Source of the DNA: Pseudomonas sp. FP2196
GTDB lineage: Bacteria > Pseudomonadota > Gammaproteobacteria > Pseudomonadales > Pseudomonadaceae
NCBI RefSeq assembly: GCF_030687715.1
Contig: NZ_CP117445.1
Coordinates: forward strand, 5,259,501-5,323,500
Length of the DNA: 64,000 bases
Reading direction: 5' to 3'
Shown here: positions 1 through 8,702 of the stretch, in pieces
Position numbering within the stretch: the first letter of the stretch is position 1
Layout: the number at the start of each line of letters is the position of its first letter
Program-made: the position numbers and the translations under genes
Notes under the pieces: model-generated
What the model was told of the DNA's origin: nothing
The model's database searches: none
The model's input: only the letters and a program-made list of their open reading frames with translations

Positions 1-364
1 TATCCACAGCCCGCAGCGGCCGGTTCTCCCGCTCAGCCCAGGCCAGCGCTTCGGTTTCGTCGTCCAGATCCAACCAGTACAGGCCTGTGGTGTGAACCTC
101 GGGATCGACCCCGGTATCAGCAAACAATCGCTCGCCGAGCTGTGGATAAAAATCCTGTGACCAATGCGCCAGCGCTGTGACCGCCGGGCTGTAGCGCCAC
201 GGATACAGCGGAGAAACGATGCCGCCGCCCGCCCAGGACGATTCCTGGCCGACGTTCGAGCGATCCAGCAGCACCACGCTGCCCACTTCGGAGGCGAGAT
301 TGTAGGCGGTCAGCAGGCCAATCACCCCGCCACCGACAATCACCACTTGCTGTTGCCTGGTCAT
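1..364 (-). CDS. thiO: Glycine oxidase ThiO (N-terminal part, cut by window edge)
   Basis: FAD-dependent oxidase that converts glycine to iminoglycine for the thiazole branch of thiamine synthesis, in the cytoplasm. The start ATG lies at 364-362 and about 121 codons are visible before the window edge. Residues 7-16 (VVIVGGGVIG) form the GxGxxG dinucleotide-binding loop, and a SSWAGGG motif further on is typical of the DadA/ThiO oxidases. It lies on the same strand as the minor-pilin operon and just downstream of pilE, separated by a hairpin that probably ends the pilin transcript. The assignment to ThiO rather than another DAO-family oxidase rests on the visible N-terminus and on the thiO-pilin gene order I recall from other pseudomonads. 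Confidence 0.85.
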   Translation of the reverse strand, partial: MTRQQQVVIVGGGVIGLLTAYNLASEVGSVVLLDRSNVGQESSWAGGGIVSPLYPWRYSPAVTALAHWSQDFYPQLGERLFADTGVDPEVHTTGLYWLDLDDETEALAWAERENRPLRAVD

Positions 365-379
365 GTTTGATCCAACCGT

Positions 380-409
380 AAAAAAGACAGTGGGCGCAAA
401 AATGCGCCC
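380..409 (-). terminator. Probable terminator after pilE
   Basis: On the minus strand a GGGCGCA/TGCGCCC stem (arms at 403-409 and 392-398) with a four-base loop is followed, after a short spacer, by a run of six T. It sits between the pilE stop and the thiO start, so it most likely ends the minor-pilin operon. The spacer before the T run makes it imperfect. Confidence 0.5.
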
Positions 410-421
410 GAAAGAAGCGCC

Positions 422-823
422 TCAGCGGCCCCAGCAATCCTTGGTGGTCAGCCCGGTAGTCGCATTGCTCATGCTTCTGACACCCGTGTTGGTCAGGGTG
501 AAGTCCCCGCACTTGTCGGTGGCCATGGCCGTGCCCGTCTTGCGGGTGGCGGTCAGCAGGAAGGTCTGGTCAGTGATCGTCGGGGTAATGGTGTAGAAAT
601 CATTACCGGCGCTCAGACCCGTGATGCCGGTGTAGAGATTGTTCTTGGTGTAGAACCGTTCGAGGGTCTGCGCCTGCTCCGACAGCAGCGACACCACTTC
701 GGCGCGACGGCCCTTCTTCACGTATTCGGTGAGGCTCGGATAGCCAATGGTGATGACGATCCCGATGATCGCAATCACGATCATGATTTCGATCAGGGTG
801 AAGCCTCGGTTGGATCTGCGCAT
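422..823 (-). CDS. pilE: Type IV pilus minor pilin PilE
   Basis: Minor pilin of 133 residues. The class III leader ends at G7; the mature protein begins at F8 and has the conserved Glu at mature position 5 (FTLIE), followed by a hydrophobic helix to about residue 27. Two cysteines near the C-terminus (in DKCGD and DCWGR) could form the usual pilin disulfide loop. It is the last gene of the coupled operon, starting 15 bp after pilY1. By family knowledge it is processed by PilD and, with PilV, PilW, PilX, FimU and PilY1, primes pilus assembly in the inner membrane and periplasm. The short size and PilE-like C-terminus argue against the major pilin PilA. Confidence 0.88.
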   Translation of the reverse strand: MRRSNRGFTLIEIMIVIAIIGIVITIGYPSLTEYVKKGRRAEVVSLLSEQAQTLERFYTKNNLYTGITGLSAGNDFYTITPTITDQTFLLTATRKTGTAMATDKCGDFTLTNTGVRSMSNATTGLTTKDCWGR

Positions 824-838
824 GCCTCAAACTCTCAC

Positions 839-3800
839 TTACTGTATTTGTCGCCACATGATACGACGGCTACCGCCGCCGCCCTTTTCCACAACGATGG
901 TGATGTTGCCACTGGAGTCGGTCACTCCCTTGCGCTTCCCGTCACTGGAGATGAAGTTCACCGTCGGATTGCCGCCAGTGAATATCACACCGCTGGAGAT
1001 CGTGTCATTGCTGTCGACCAGACCGTCGGAACCTGTGTCGATCACGGCGTAGTTGAGCATCTTACCGCTGAACGCCTCGAGTTCGACCAGTTTGCCCGTA
1101 CCGAGACTCGCACAGGGATCCGTGGTGTCGACACTCGCCGTGGTGAAGACGATACGGCCAAGCACGATGTTCGCTTGATTGATGACCCGCTCGCCGGTCA
1201 GCACGTTGTTATACACCAGCGGCAGATACCAGCCCTTTTCCCCCGGATAGGTCGTGTCATTCTGCGTTGTCGTCAGGAACTGCCCGGAGCTACCAGAGAA
1301 TGATCCGGTAATCGCCTGCGCCTGCAAACTGCTGACGGTGAGCTGTCCCGAACCGCCATCGGCATCCCACACCGAATAGAACGCCTGCAGATCCTTGTTG
1401 GTCTTGTCGGCCGTTTCGTTGAATTTACCGGTGCCGACGAAGATCTGTTTGCCGCCCAGTGAATTGTCCGCCAGTAATGGTTGCGCGGTGATCGGCTGAG
1501 TCGCGCCGCCCGCCGTGGTGAACAGCGGCTTGCCGGAAAACGCCACGCTCCAGCTGTCCGTCGATGTGGCACTCAGATCAAACTTCCACAATCGCCCTTT
1601 CAAGTCGCCGCCATAGGCAGCCTGCACCACATTTTGCGAATTGACCTTGAGCTTCACCGACGACAAACCATTGGTGGTTTCCGAACTGTCGATCACGATT
1701 TTCTTGATCAGCGAACCATCGCGCACATCCAGCACGTACAACGCCGCCACGCCGGAGTTGCTGCCATAACCATTGGAAATGAACGCCGCCCACCGACCAT
1801 CGGCCAAGCGTGCCACTTCCGGCCGGGCGTAGGCATAACCCAAATCATTAAAAACGTTGGAGGTATTTGCTGTCGTTGGCGCACTGACTTCCCAAAGCGC
1901 GCGTAAAACGTTACCGGCCGACGCGTCGAACAGTTGCAGCGCGTAGAACGTCTTGCCACCGGCACCGGTGCCACCGATGGCCAAGGTTTTCCACGCGCTG
2001 TTGAGTTGGGCGTCAAACACCCCGACCTGGCCATCGACCAGAAACTTATGACTGACACCGTTGATGTAGGTCGGATCGGCAATCAGCCGCAGAGAAGGCA
2101 GCACACTGGACGGCATGTAAGCGTAACGTCGGGCGCCGCTGGCCGAGTTGATGACGTTGACGAATCCGTCATTGGCATTCACCACCAGACTGGTATTCAT
2201 GTTCGTCGCCTTGGTCGCCAGGTAAGTGCTGTAGGTAGTGTCGCCCGACAGGTCGGAGGCGGTCTTGTCCGAGGGCGATGCCAGCACCAGTGGCGAGTTA
2301 ATGATGTCGCCCAACAACACGCTGCGTACCTTCAGCCCGGTTTTGTTGGTGCCCTTGCTCCACTCCACCAGATCGATACCCGTGATGCCGGTGGGTAGGC
2401 CTTGGCTGAGCGTCGTCTGTTGCGCCGCGGAAAAGTTACCGTACGCCAGCGTCACAGCAGCGTTGCTGGAAGTGTTCCACGATTGATAAGTCGGTGCGGT
2501 GGCACCCGGCACAATAGTCGTGTCGGTGCTCCAGATTGCAGCAGACGTGTTCAGCGCCCCCGCCGATGTGAAGCCAAAAGACTTGATCGTGCCGCGCCAA
2601 TCCTTGGGGTCATAGGTGGTCTGAAAGAAATTGCTGTTACTGCTCAAGGTGGTTCCGCTAACGACACCGGCACCGCCGGAACCGGCCTTGGAGGTAATGT
2701 CGCTCAGCGCCGATGACAAGGCAGCGTTGAGGCCTGTGTCGTCAGTCGCCTGATAGTACTTGCCCTGCCCGTAACTCGCCGCGTCCGAGAGCATGTCGTT
2801 GTCAGCAGCGAAACCCACGGTGTAGGTGTTCATGTTCTGTTTGGGAAAATCCACCGCGTTCCAGCTCTTGCCTGCTGCATCGCTGCCGGTCGAACGCATG
2901 TCGATGTCAATGGCGAACTTGGCGATGTCGTCCAGATACAGCGTATCGCCTTCACCGTCACCGTTGAGGTTGTCGCCGTCATTATTCACACCATCCCAAT
3001 TCGGCAAGCGGCTGCCGCCCAAAGGATCGTTGGTGGGAAAGGTACGATCGTAAGTAGGCAGGCCGTCTGTGATCACCACGCCGTAGTTTTTCTGGCAGCG
3101 GTACTGAATCGGGCTGGTATAGGTCGCCGGCGTGCCGTTGTAGTAAGGCGCCAGGCCACGCATGTAACGAGTGACTTCGTAATAGCTCTCGGCCAACGGT
3201 GTATTGGCCACCGCATTCAAGCCATTGATCGATGAAATCAGCGCGTTGTAGTTAGCGTCGGCCTGGGCCTGGGTCACGCTGCCGGTGACCGGCGACAAAT
3301 CGGTGATCGAGCGGGCGATGAAACCGCCATTGCCCGGGTTGCTGCTGGTGGCCGGGTTGAAGGTCGACAGGCCCATGCGCAAGGCACGGTTGCTGCTCAC
3401 CAATGCGGTGGAAACGTTGCGCGCTACGTTCATCCGGTAATCGTTGGGGATCGCTCCAGTGGTGAAGTCCCGGGTGCCGTTACTGGTGGCCAGGCTGACT
3501 ATGTAGGAAATGTAATCGGCGGAATAACGGGTGTTCTCATTGCCTACGGGGTCGGGGAGCTTCAGGCACAACGGTGCCACGCTATTGTTGTAGAAAGCAT
3601 AGGCGCCCCCCGAGCACCCGGAGGTCGGCAGGCTCGATAGAAACACCGTGTCGCCGGTGATCTGCGGGGCATTCAGCGCAGAGCACAATCCGAGGAAGGC
3701 ATTGCACTGCCGCGCGGGTGCACGCTTGACGTTCGGATCAAATCCGGCGGCGTAAATAATAGTGTTCATGCTTCCCGAATCGTCGAGCAGAAGCATCACA

Positions 3801-3928
3801 TTCGGTGCCACTGCCGCAGCGCTCAGCAGCGGCGAATCCGACGGCGTGAACGCATAGGCGGGTGCCGACAGATACAAAGCCGTCAGCATGCCGATCAGCC
3901 ATGATCCACAGCGTTCAATACTTCGCAT
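839..3928 (-). CDS. pilY1: Type IV pilus tip/assembly protein PilY1
   Basis: Protein of 1029 residues from an ATG at 3928 that has GGAG seven bases upstream; a GTG six bases earlier is possible but lacks better spacing. A signal peptide (residues 1 to about 26) is followed by a von Willebrand A-like region with a MIDAS motif LLLDDSGSM (D49, S51, S53). The C-terminal half is the PilY1 beta-propeller; near the end (about residues 964-972) D-T-G-S-D-G-L-V-D matches the Ca2+-binding loop described for P. aeruginosa PilY1. It overlaps the end of pilX by 14 bp. Family role: pilus-tip adhesin and mechanosensing protein, also needed for pilus extension and for surface-induced c-di-GMP signalling. Full length, no frameshift seen. 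Confidence 0.92.
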   Translation of the reverse strand: MRSIERCGSWLIGMLTALYLSAPAYAFTPSDSPLLSAAAVAPNVMLLLDDSGSMNTIIYAAGFDPNVKRAPARQCNAFLGLCSALNAPQITGDTVFLSSLPTSGCSGGAYAFYNNSVAPLCLKLPDPVGNENTRYSADYISYIVSLATSNGTRDFTTGAIPNDYRMNVARNVSTALVSSNRALRMGLSTFNPATSSNPGNGGFIARSITDLSPVTGSVTQAQADANYNALISSINGLNAVANTPLAESYYEVTRYMRGLAPYYNGTPATYTSPIQYRCQKNYGVVITDGLPTYDRTFPTNDPLGGSRLPNWDGVNNDGDNLNGDGEGDTLYLDDIAKFAIDIDMRSTGSDAAGKSWNAVDFPKQNMNTYTVGFAADNDMLSDAASYGQGKYYQATDDTGLNAALSSALSDITSKAGSGGAGVVSGTTLSSNSNFFQTTYDPKDWRGTIKSFGFTSAGALNTSAAIWSTDTTIVPGATAPTYQSWNTSSNAAVTLAYGNFSAAQQTTLSQGLPTGITGIDLVEWSKGTNKTGLKVRSVLLGDIINSPLVLASPSDKTASDLSGDTTYSTYLATKATNMNTSLVVNANDGFVNVINSASGARRYAYMPSSVLPSLRLIADPTYINGVSHKFLVDGQVGVFDAQLNSAWKTLAIGGTGAGGKTFYALQLFDASAGNVLRALWEVSAPTTANTSNVFNDLGYAYARPEVARLADGRWAAFISNGYGSNSGVAALYVLDVRDGSLIKKIVIDSSETTNGLSSVKLKVNSQNVVQAAYGGDLKGRLWKFDLSATSTDSWSVAFSGKPLFTTAGGATQPITAQPLLADNSLGGKQIFVGTGKFNETADKTNKDLQAFYSVWDADGGSGQLTVSSLQAQAITGSFSGSSGQFLTTTQNDTTYPGEKGWYLPLVYNNVLTGERVINQANIVLGRIVFTTASVDTTDPCASLGTGKLVELEAFSGKMLNYAVIDTGSDGLVDSNDTISSGVIFTGGNPTVNFISSDGKRKGVTDSSGNITIVVEKGGGGSRRIMWRQIQ

Positions 3929-4409
3929 AGACACTCTCCACCACGCTACGCGAAGTGCCGGCGATACCGATAGCGGTCACTCGATACAGCGTCGCCGAGG
4001 TGTTGCTCGGCACATTCACGGCGGTCAGCGTCGTGCCGATGTTCTGCACGCCATAAAACCCGCTCCCGGCGGCGATCCAGGTCACGCCGGATGTCGAATT
4101 GAGTCCTGCCGCACTGACCACCGACGACTCTGCCGGCGGCGCACATTGTGTGGTACCGCTGCAAACTGCCAACGAGTAGCTGTCCAGTTGCACCGCGCTC
4201 TCGCCGACACGCAACGCCGCTTCGGCGGTCTGGAACGACTGGTTGCGCAGGCTCACACTGCCAGCCATTTTTTCTTGCAGATTGGCGCTCTGCATAGACG
4301 ACAGACCGATCATTGTCAGCAACAACAGAAACACCAGGCTGACCAGCAACACCATGCCGCGCTGGGTCTGACGTTGATGGAGAGAAATCCTCATCGCCCA
4401 GGCCCTCAC
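3915..4409 (-). CDS. pilX: Type IV pilus minor pilin PilX
   Basis: Protein of 164 residues with a PilX_N-type start: QRQTQRG then a hydrophobic segment MVLLVSLVFLLLLTMIG. The mature protein has Val, not Glu, at position 5, as in PilX/GspK-type pilins that sit at the filament tip. The GTG start at 4409 overlaps the pilW stop as GTGA, which indicates translational coupling; an ATG at 4394 would remove five residues and cannot be excluded. Family role: tip minor pilin that links PilY1 to the priming complex. Confidence 0.85.
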   Translation of the reverse strand: MRAWAMRISLHQRQTQRGMVLLVSLVFLLLLTMIGLSSMQSANLQEKMAGSVSLRNQSFQTAEAALRVGESAVQLDSYSLAVCSGTTQCAPPAESSVVSAAGLNSTSGVTWIAAGSGFYGVQNIGTTLTAVNVPSNTSATLYRVTAIGIAGTSRSVVESVYAKY

Positions 4410-5119
4410 TGCAAGCGGTTGCGCAAAGCGGCAACCACGTTGAAGGTTTGATTGGCGACCCGACTGTTCGGATCGTTGAGAGTCAGGCTCAGGCGCACAC
4501 TGCGAATACGTGCTGGATCGCTGGGGTTGGTGCTGTAAGTCGAGGCGGCGACATCGGTCGCGGAACTGGCCAGACCGAACGTCACGTTAAAGGCACTGAC
4601 GTTGTTAACCAGCACCTGCTGGGTCGGTGTGCCGCTGCCGGTGCCCATCAGGATCTGGTTGTTGCTGAAGCTGTAGACAAGACGCCGGATCGGGAAGGCG
4701 ATTTGTCCGCTCGCCGCGCTGCGCAACCCGGTATAGGCCGTCGCGCTGTTGCGGCAATCAGAGACCACAGTCCAGGTGGGAGTGCCGCCACCGCTGCCGA
4801 CGTCAGCGGTCACCAGCGTCAACTTGAGATTGGCGTTGTCCCAACTGATCGGCGTAATTTGCACAGCGCTGAAATCCCCTGCCGTGCTGGAGTCAGTGAT
4901 CGTGCCCAGACAACCGAACATCCCGACCATGCGAATTTCCTGAATCATTTTGCTCAGCACGAAGCGTGCGTCTTCCTGCATGGCGGCAGCACTGTTCTGG
5001 CTGACGTAGGTATTCTTCGCAGCGAGGAAAGTTTGCACCACTCCCAACACCACGATCAGCCCGAGCGCCAGGGCGATGAGCATTTCGATAAGGCCGAAAC
5101 CGCGGTTATGGCGCTTCAT
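4406..5119 (-). CDS. pilW: Type IV pilus minor pilin PilW
   Basis: Protein of 237 residues with class III prepilin leader MKRHNRG, cleavage before F8 and Glu at mature position 5 (FGLIE). The long C-terminal globular region fits PilW (PilW/GspJ type). The ATG at 5119 overlaps the pilV stop as ATGA, and its own stop overlaps the pilX start, so translation of pilV, pilW and pilX is probably coupled. Confidence 0.88.
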   Translation of the reverse strand: MKRHNRGFGLIEMLIALALGLIVVLGVVQTFLAAKNTYVSQNSAAAMQEDARFVLSKMIQEIRMVGMFGCLGTITDSSTAGDFSAVQITPISWDNANLKLTLVTADVGSGGGTPTWTVVSDCRNSATAYTGLRSAASGQIAFPIRRLVYSFSNNQILMGTGSGTPTQQVLVNNVSAFNVTFGLASSATDVAASTYSTNPSDPARIRSVRLSLTLNDPNSRVANQTFNVVAALRNRLQ

Positions 5120-5565
5120 GGCGTGGCCACCGGATCTACGGTGGCGCGACTGGTCAGGACAAAGCTGCGCGCAGTGCCGGCGGCATTCGCTGCACGTGAG
5201 TCATTCCAGTTGATTGTGATCGTGTACACCCGCTGATTGCGGGCGATAGTGCCGGTGGCGGTCGGCCCGCCGAAGTTGACGATGTTGGTGGTGAAGTCGT
5301 AGAGGTCCTGATCCCGGGCAACGCTGAGGTTTCCTGACGTCGGTGGCGTGACGGTGTAGTCGGCGCCGGAGTTGGCACGGATGCGGTCCATCATGTCGTA
5401 GGCGATGAAGCTGGCCTGACTGGTCATGCGTGAACTGTCGGTGTACTTCAGTGCATTCATTTGTACTGCCGCCGCGCCCAACAGCCCGACCGTCAGAATC
5501 AGCAAAGCGACCAACACTTCGATCAGTGTCATGCCCTGCTGAACGCACTTGCTCCCTGGCCTCAT
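5116..5565 (-). CDS. pilV: Type IV pilus minor pilin PilV
   Basis: Protein of 149 residues from the ATG at 5565, which overlaps the upstream prepilin stop as ATGA; the reading frame continues upstream, but the coupling overlap decides this start. Leader MRPGSKCVQQG, then MTLIEVLVALLILTVGLLG with Glu at mature position 5. The sequence matches the PilV/GspI type of minor pilin. Second gene of the operon. Confidence 0.87.
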   Translation of the reverse strand: MRPGSKCVQQGMTLIEVLVALLILTVGLLGAAAVQMNALKYTDSSRMTSQASFIAYDMMDRIRANSGADYTVTPPTSGNLSVARDQDLYDFTTNIVNFGGPTATGTIARNQRVYTITINWNDSRAANAAGTARSFVLTSRATVDPVATP

Positions 5566-6035
5566 CCGCAACTTCCACCCAATTGAATTCGTCCGTTCAA
5601 ACACACGTTAAGCGTCCTGCTTTGCGTGCCCAGCGTGTAACTGATGACCACCGCCGTCGAGGGTGCGGCCAGACCGCCAAGGTTGTTGAAATCCAGCGCG
5701 GTCACTCCAAAGGTTAGCGTCAGAGTCGCGCCGCTGCTCATCGCCGGAACAACCCGCAACACATTGGCCGGATTGCCAGTACTGTCGTAGACCGACAGTT
5801 CGCCGGTCCAAGCGCTGCCGCCAGCCGTCGGTCGCAGCCGCGTTGTCACGCCTCGATCAATCGCTTCCAGACGGGCGAAATTGATGGCCCGTTGCAGGTC
5901 GCCCATTTCGGTATCGGCCTTGCTGCCCTGTATCGAACGGGTGAACGCAGGCACCGCCAGGGTGATCAGGATCACGAATATCGCGACCGCGACCAGCAAC
6001 TCGATCAGCGTGAAACCTTTTGTACGATGATCCAT
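5562..6035 (-). CDS. GspH/FimT-family minor prepilin (FimU/FimT), first gene of the pilin operon
   Basis: Protein of 157 residues from the ATG at 6035. Leader MDHRTKG is followed by FTLIELLVAVAIFVILITL, with Glu at mature position 5, then a GspH/FimT-like domain with two C-terminal cysteines (NVCLNGR, GGSCG). Its place at the head of pilV-pilW-pilX-pilY1-pilE is that of fimU in P. aeruginosa, so FimU is the likely functional equivalent; annotation pipelines may call it FimT. A longer upstream reading frame exists but would bury the prepilin leader, so I reject it. Confidence 0.82.
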   Translation of the reverse strand: MDHRTKGFTLIELLVAVAIFVILITLAVPAFTRSIQGSKADTEMGDLQRAINFARLEAIDRGVTTRLRPTAGGSAWTGELSVYDSTGNPANVLRVVPAMSSGATLTLTFGVTALDFNNLGGLAAPSTAVVISYTLGTQSRTLNVCLNGRIQLGGSCG

Positions 6036-6165
6036 CGATGCCCTCCGTTGCCGTCGGCTATACCTGCTTCTACACGCTAGAACATTCAACCGGACTCTGT
6101 CGGTTGATTTGCCCTGCCCGGCGCACGGAGCGCGCCGTTCATCACACTCCATGGAGGGAGTTTTC

Positions 6166-6720
6166 ATGTCGCAACAGGGTTTCAGCCTGATTGAACTGCT
6201 TATGGGACTGGCGATTGGTGCAATTGTTCTGCTGCTGATCAATCCGGCGTTTGCTGCACTCACTGAGTCGAACCGTCGGGATCAGGCTGCGCAGTCACTG
6301 CTCGACGGCATTCGCAACGCCCGCACAATGGCGATCACGCGCAATCAGAGCGTGGTAATTCATGGCATCAACGGTGACTGGAGTCAGGGCTGGCGGATCA
6401 TTCTGGACATCAGCGGCAAGGGGCCGGAGGACAGCAGCAATCCGCTACTGATGGAAAATGCGCGTGACGGGATGGTGCCGATTGTCGGCAATTGGTTGGT
6501 GAGCCGTTATGTCCGGTTCAGCAGTATTGGGCAACCACTGATGCCGGAGAGGAAGTTTCAGGCAGGAACATTACATATTTGCTCGACTCGCGAGCCGGTC
6601 AGCCAGCGTCAAGTGGTGCTGGCGGCGACCGGTCGAGTGCGCCTGGGCAGTGAAAAGACTGAACAGGCACTGTGTCAAAAAGCCAAAAGCGTCAGATCGA
6701 ACGAACGCGCAACTCTTTAG
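6166..6720 (+). CDS. Second GspH/FimT-like prepilin, divergent from the pilin operon
   Basis: Protein of 184 residues. The ATG at 6166 has GGAGGGAG seven bases upstream. The leader is very short (MSQQG), followed by [20 protein letters not shown] with Glu at mature position 5, and a GspH/FimT pseudopilin domain with cysteines in LHICSTRE and QALCQK. It is transcribed away from the fimU-pilV-W-X-Y1-pilE operon, and its last 29 bp overlap the end of ispH on the other strand. It resembles P. aeruginosa FimT, an accessory minor pilin; FimT proteins in some bacteria bind DNA during natural transformation. Whether this one does cannot be read from the sequence. Confidence 0.75.
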   Translation: MSQQGFSLIELLMGLAIGAIVLLLINPAFAALTESNRRDQAAQSLLDGIRNARTMAITRNQSVVIHGINGDWSQGWRIILDISGKGPEDSSNPLLMENARDGMVPIVGNWLVSRYVRFSSIGQPLMPERKFQAGTLHICSTREPVSQRQVVLAATGRVRLGSEKTEQALCQKAKSVRSNERATL

Positions 6721-7636
6721 GCATCGAGAATGTGATGTTCTCTTCACGACCGGCGAGCTCATCGGCACCGGTAGCGCCCCAGGCCTGCAATTGCTGAATC
6801 ACGCCACGCACCAGCACTTCCGGCGCGGAAGCACCGGCGGTGATGCCAATACGCTCGACGCCATCGAACCAGCTCTTTTGCATGTCTTCGGCGCCGTCGA
6901 TCAGGTAGGCCGGCGTGGCCATGCGTTCAGCCAGTTCACGCAAGCGGTTGGAGTTGGAGCTGTTAGGGCTGCCGACCACCAGCACCACGTCGCATTCGTC
7001 GGCCAGTTGCTTGACCGCATCCTGACGGTTTTGCGTGGCGTAGCAGATGTCATCCTTGCGCGGGCCGCCGATGGCAGGGAAACGTGTGCGCAGGGCGTCG
7101 ATAACACGACTGGTGTCGTCCATCGACAGGGTGGTCTGGGTGACGAACGCCAATCTTTCAGGATCGTTCACCTGCAATTCGGCCACATCTTTCTCGTCCT
7201 CGACGAGGTAGATGGCGCCGCCATTGCTGGCGTCGTACTGGCCCATGGTGCCTTCGACTTCCGGGTGACCGGCGTGGCCAATGAGGATGCATTCACGACC
7301 GTCGCGGCTGTATTTCGCGACTTCGATATGCACTTTGGTCACCAGCGGGCAGGTGGCGTCAAAGACTTTCAGGCCACGGCCAGCGGCTTCGGTACGCACA
7401 GCCTGGGATACGCCGTGGGCACTGAAGATCACGATGACGTCGTCCGGCACCTGATCCAGTTCTTCGACGAAGATCGCGCCACGGCTGCGCAGGTCTTCGA
7501 CCACAAACTTGTTGTGCACCACTTCATGGCGCACGTAGATCGGCGGCCCGAAGACTTCCAGGGCGCGGTTGACGATTTCGATCGCCCGGTCCACACCTGC
7601 GCAGAAGCCACGGGGGTTGGCGAGTTTGATTTGCAT
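6692..7636 (-). CDS. ispH: 4-hydroxy-3-methylbut-2-enyl diphosphate reductase IspH
   Basis: Last enzyme of the MEP isoprenoid pathway: a [4Fe-4S] reductase that makes IPP and DMAPP from HMBPP. It has 314 residues, the usual length. The three cluster cysteines are visible in GFCAGV (C12), DATCPL and [11 protein letters not shown]; conserved substrate residues include HEVVHN, the SNSN stretch and the family TQTTLS motif. It closes the fkpB-lspA-ileS-ribF group on the same strand, separated from fkpB by a 108-bp gap with a REP-like hairpin. Confidence 0.97.
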   Translation of the reverse strand: MQIKLANPRGFCAGVDRAIEIVNRALEVFGPPIYVRHEVVHNKFVVEDLRSRGAIFVEELDQVPDDVIVIFSAHGVSQAVRTEAAGRGLKVFDATCPLVTKVHIEVAKYSRDGRECILIGHAGHPEVEGTMGQYDASNGGAIYLVEDEKDVAELQVNDPERLAFVTQTTLSMDDTSRVIDALRTRFPAIGGPRKDDICYATQNRQDAVKQLADECDVVLVVGSPNSSNSNRLRELAERMATPAYLIDGAEDMQKSWFDGVERIGITAGASAPEVLVRGVIQQLQAWGATGADELAGREENITFSMPKELRVRSI

Positions 7637-7692
7637 GCTGTGCCTCGTGTCTTGCGCGCGAAAACAGTTAAAAACACTGTGGGAACTTGCGA

Positions 7693-7726
7693 TTTGTGGC
7701 GAGGGGATTTATCCCCTCGCCACAAA
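7693..7726. repeat. REP-like hairpin between fkpB and ispH
   Basis: Perfect 15-bp arms (7693-7707 and 7712-7726) around TTTA, with core GTGGCGAGGGGA. The sequence is of the 'GTGGCGAGGG' REP class common in fluorescens-group genomes. It lies within a likely operon, where it could stabilise the upstream mRNA end or attenuate ispH. Confidence 0.7.
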
Positions 7727-7744
7727 GGCTCATTCCTACATTTT

Positions 7745-8197
7745 TTACAGCGCTTTGACGTTGATGATCTCGACGTCAAAGGTCAGCGTCTTGCCAGACA
7801 GCGGGTGGTTGAAGTCGATGGTCACTTGCGCGTCGTCGAATTCTTTCACCACACCCGGCAGCTCAGTATTGGCTGCATCGTTGAAGATAACCAGCAAACC
7901 CGGCGACAGCTCCATGTCAGCAAACTGTGAACGCGGGATAACCTGCACGTTCTGCGGGTTCGGCTGGCCGAAAGCGTTTTCCGGCTCGACGGTCAGCGTA
8001 CGCTTGTCGCCGGCCTTGAAGCCGAATAGCGCAGCTTCGAAACCCGGCAGCAGGTTACCGTCGCCAACCTTGAACGTCGCTGGGGCCTTGTCGAAGGTGC
8101 TATCGACCGTGTCGCCGTTCTCCAGGCGCAATGCAAAGTGCAAGGTGACTTCCGTGTTCTGGCCGATGCGTTGCTCAGCCAATACCTGTTCAGTCAT
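7745..8197 (-). CDS. fkpB: FKBP-type peptidyl-prolyl isomerase FkpB (SlpA-like)
   Basis: Cytoplasmic prolyl isomerase of 150 residues. The FKBP fold of the SlyD/SlpA type is visible: VTLHFALRLENGDTVDST near the start, NLLPGFEAALFG, and ENAFGQPNP before the inserted chaperone flap, ending HPLSGKTLTFDVEI. It lacks the His-rich metal tail of SlyD. It overlaps the 3' end of lspA by 8 bp and precedes ispH, the conserved gammaproteobacterial lspA-fkpB-ispH order. Confidence 0.93.
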   Translation of the reverse strand: MTEQVLAEQRIGQNTEVTLHFALRLENGDTVDSTFDKAPATFKVGDGNLLPGFEAALFGFKAGDKRTLTVEPENAFGQPNPQNVQVIPRSQFADMELSPGLLVIFNDAANTELPGVVKEFDDAQVTIDFNHPLSGKTLTFDVEIINVKAL

Positions 8198-8702
8198 GAA
8201 CGGTTTCTCCGGTTTTCTTACTTTTGAACATATCCAGTGCCAGCATCACCGCACCCACGGTGATGGCGCTGTCGGCGAAGTTGAACGCCGGGAAGTACCA
8301 GCGGTTTTGCCAGTGCACCAGAATGAAGTCGATCACATGACCCAAGGCAATGCGGTCATACAAATTGCCCAGCGCACCGCCCAGCACCAGCGCCAGAGCG
8401 ACGGCCAGCCAGGTTTCGTTGCGGCCCAGACGCTTGAGCCAGACCACCAGCACCGCACTGACCACAATGGCGATCAAAGCGAACAGCCAGCGCTGCCAGC
8501 CAGAACTGTCAGCCAGGAAGCTGAACGCAGCGCCGGTGTTGTAAGCCAGGGTCCAGCTGAAGTAATCGGGAATGATCACGATCTGCTGGAACATTTCGAG
8601 CTTGTCTTCGAAGTAGAACTTGCTGGCCTGGTCGATGACCAGAACCAGCAAACTCAACCAGAGCCAGCTCAACCGTCCGAAACGGCCAACGGCATTAGGC
8701 AT
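8190..8702 (-). CDS. lspA: Lipoprotein signal peptidase LspA
   Basis: Inner-membrane aspartyl protease (170 residues) that removes the signal peptide from diacylglyceryl-modified prolipoproteins. Four hydrophobic segments are visible. The catalytic aspartates are in [10 protein letters not shown] and HVIDFILVH, and the conserved NTGAAFSF motif is present. I chose the ATG at 8702 (MPNAVGRF), which overlaps the ileS stop by 8 bp; an in-frame upstream ATG at 8741 adds 13 residues with no family support. Confidence 0.95.
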   Translation of the reverse strand: MPNAVGRFGRLSWLWLSLLVLVIDQASKFYFEDKLEMFQQIVIIPDYFSWTLAYNTGAAFSFLADSSGWQRWLFALIAIVVSAVLVVWLKRLGRNETWLAVALALVLGGALGNLYDRIALGHVIDFILVHWQNRWYFPAFNFADSAITVGAVMLALDMFKSKKTGETVHD

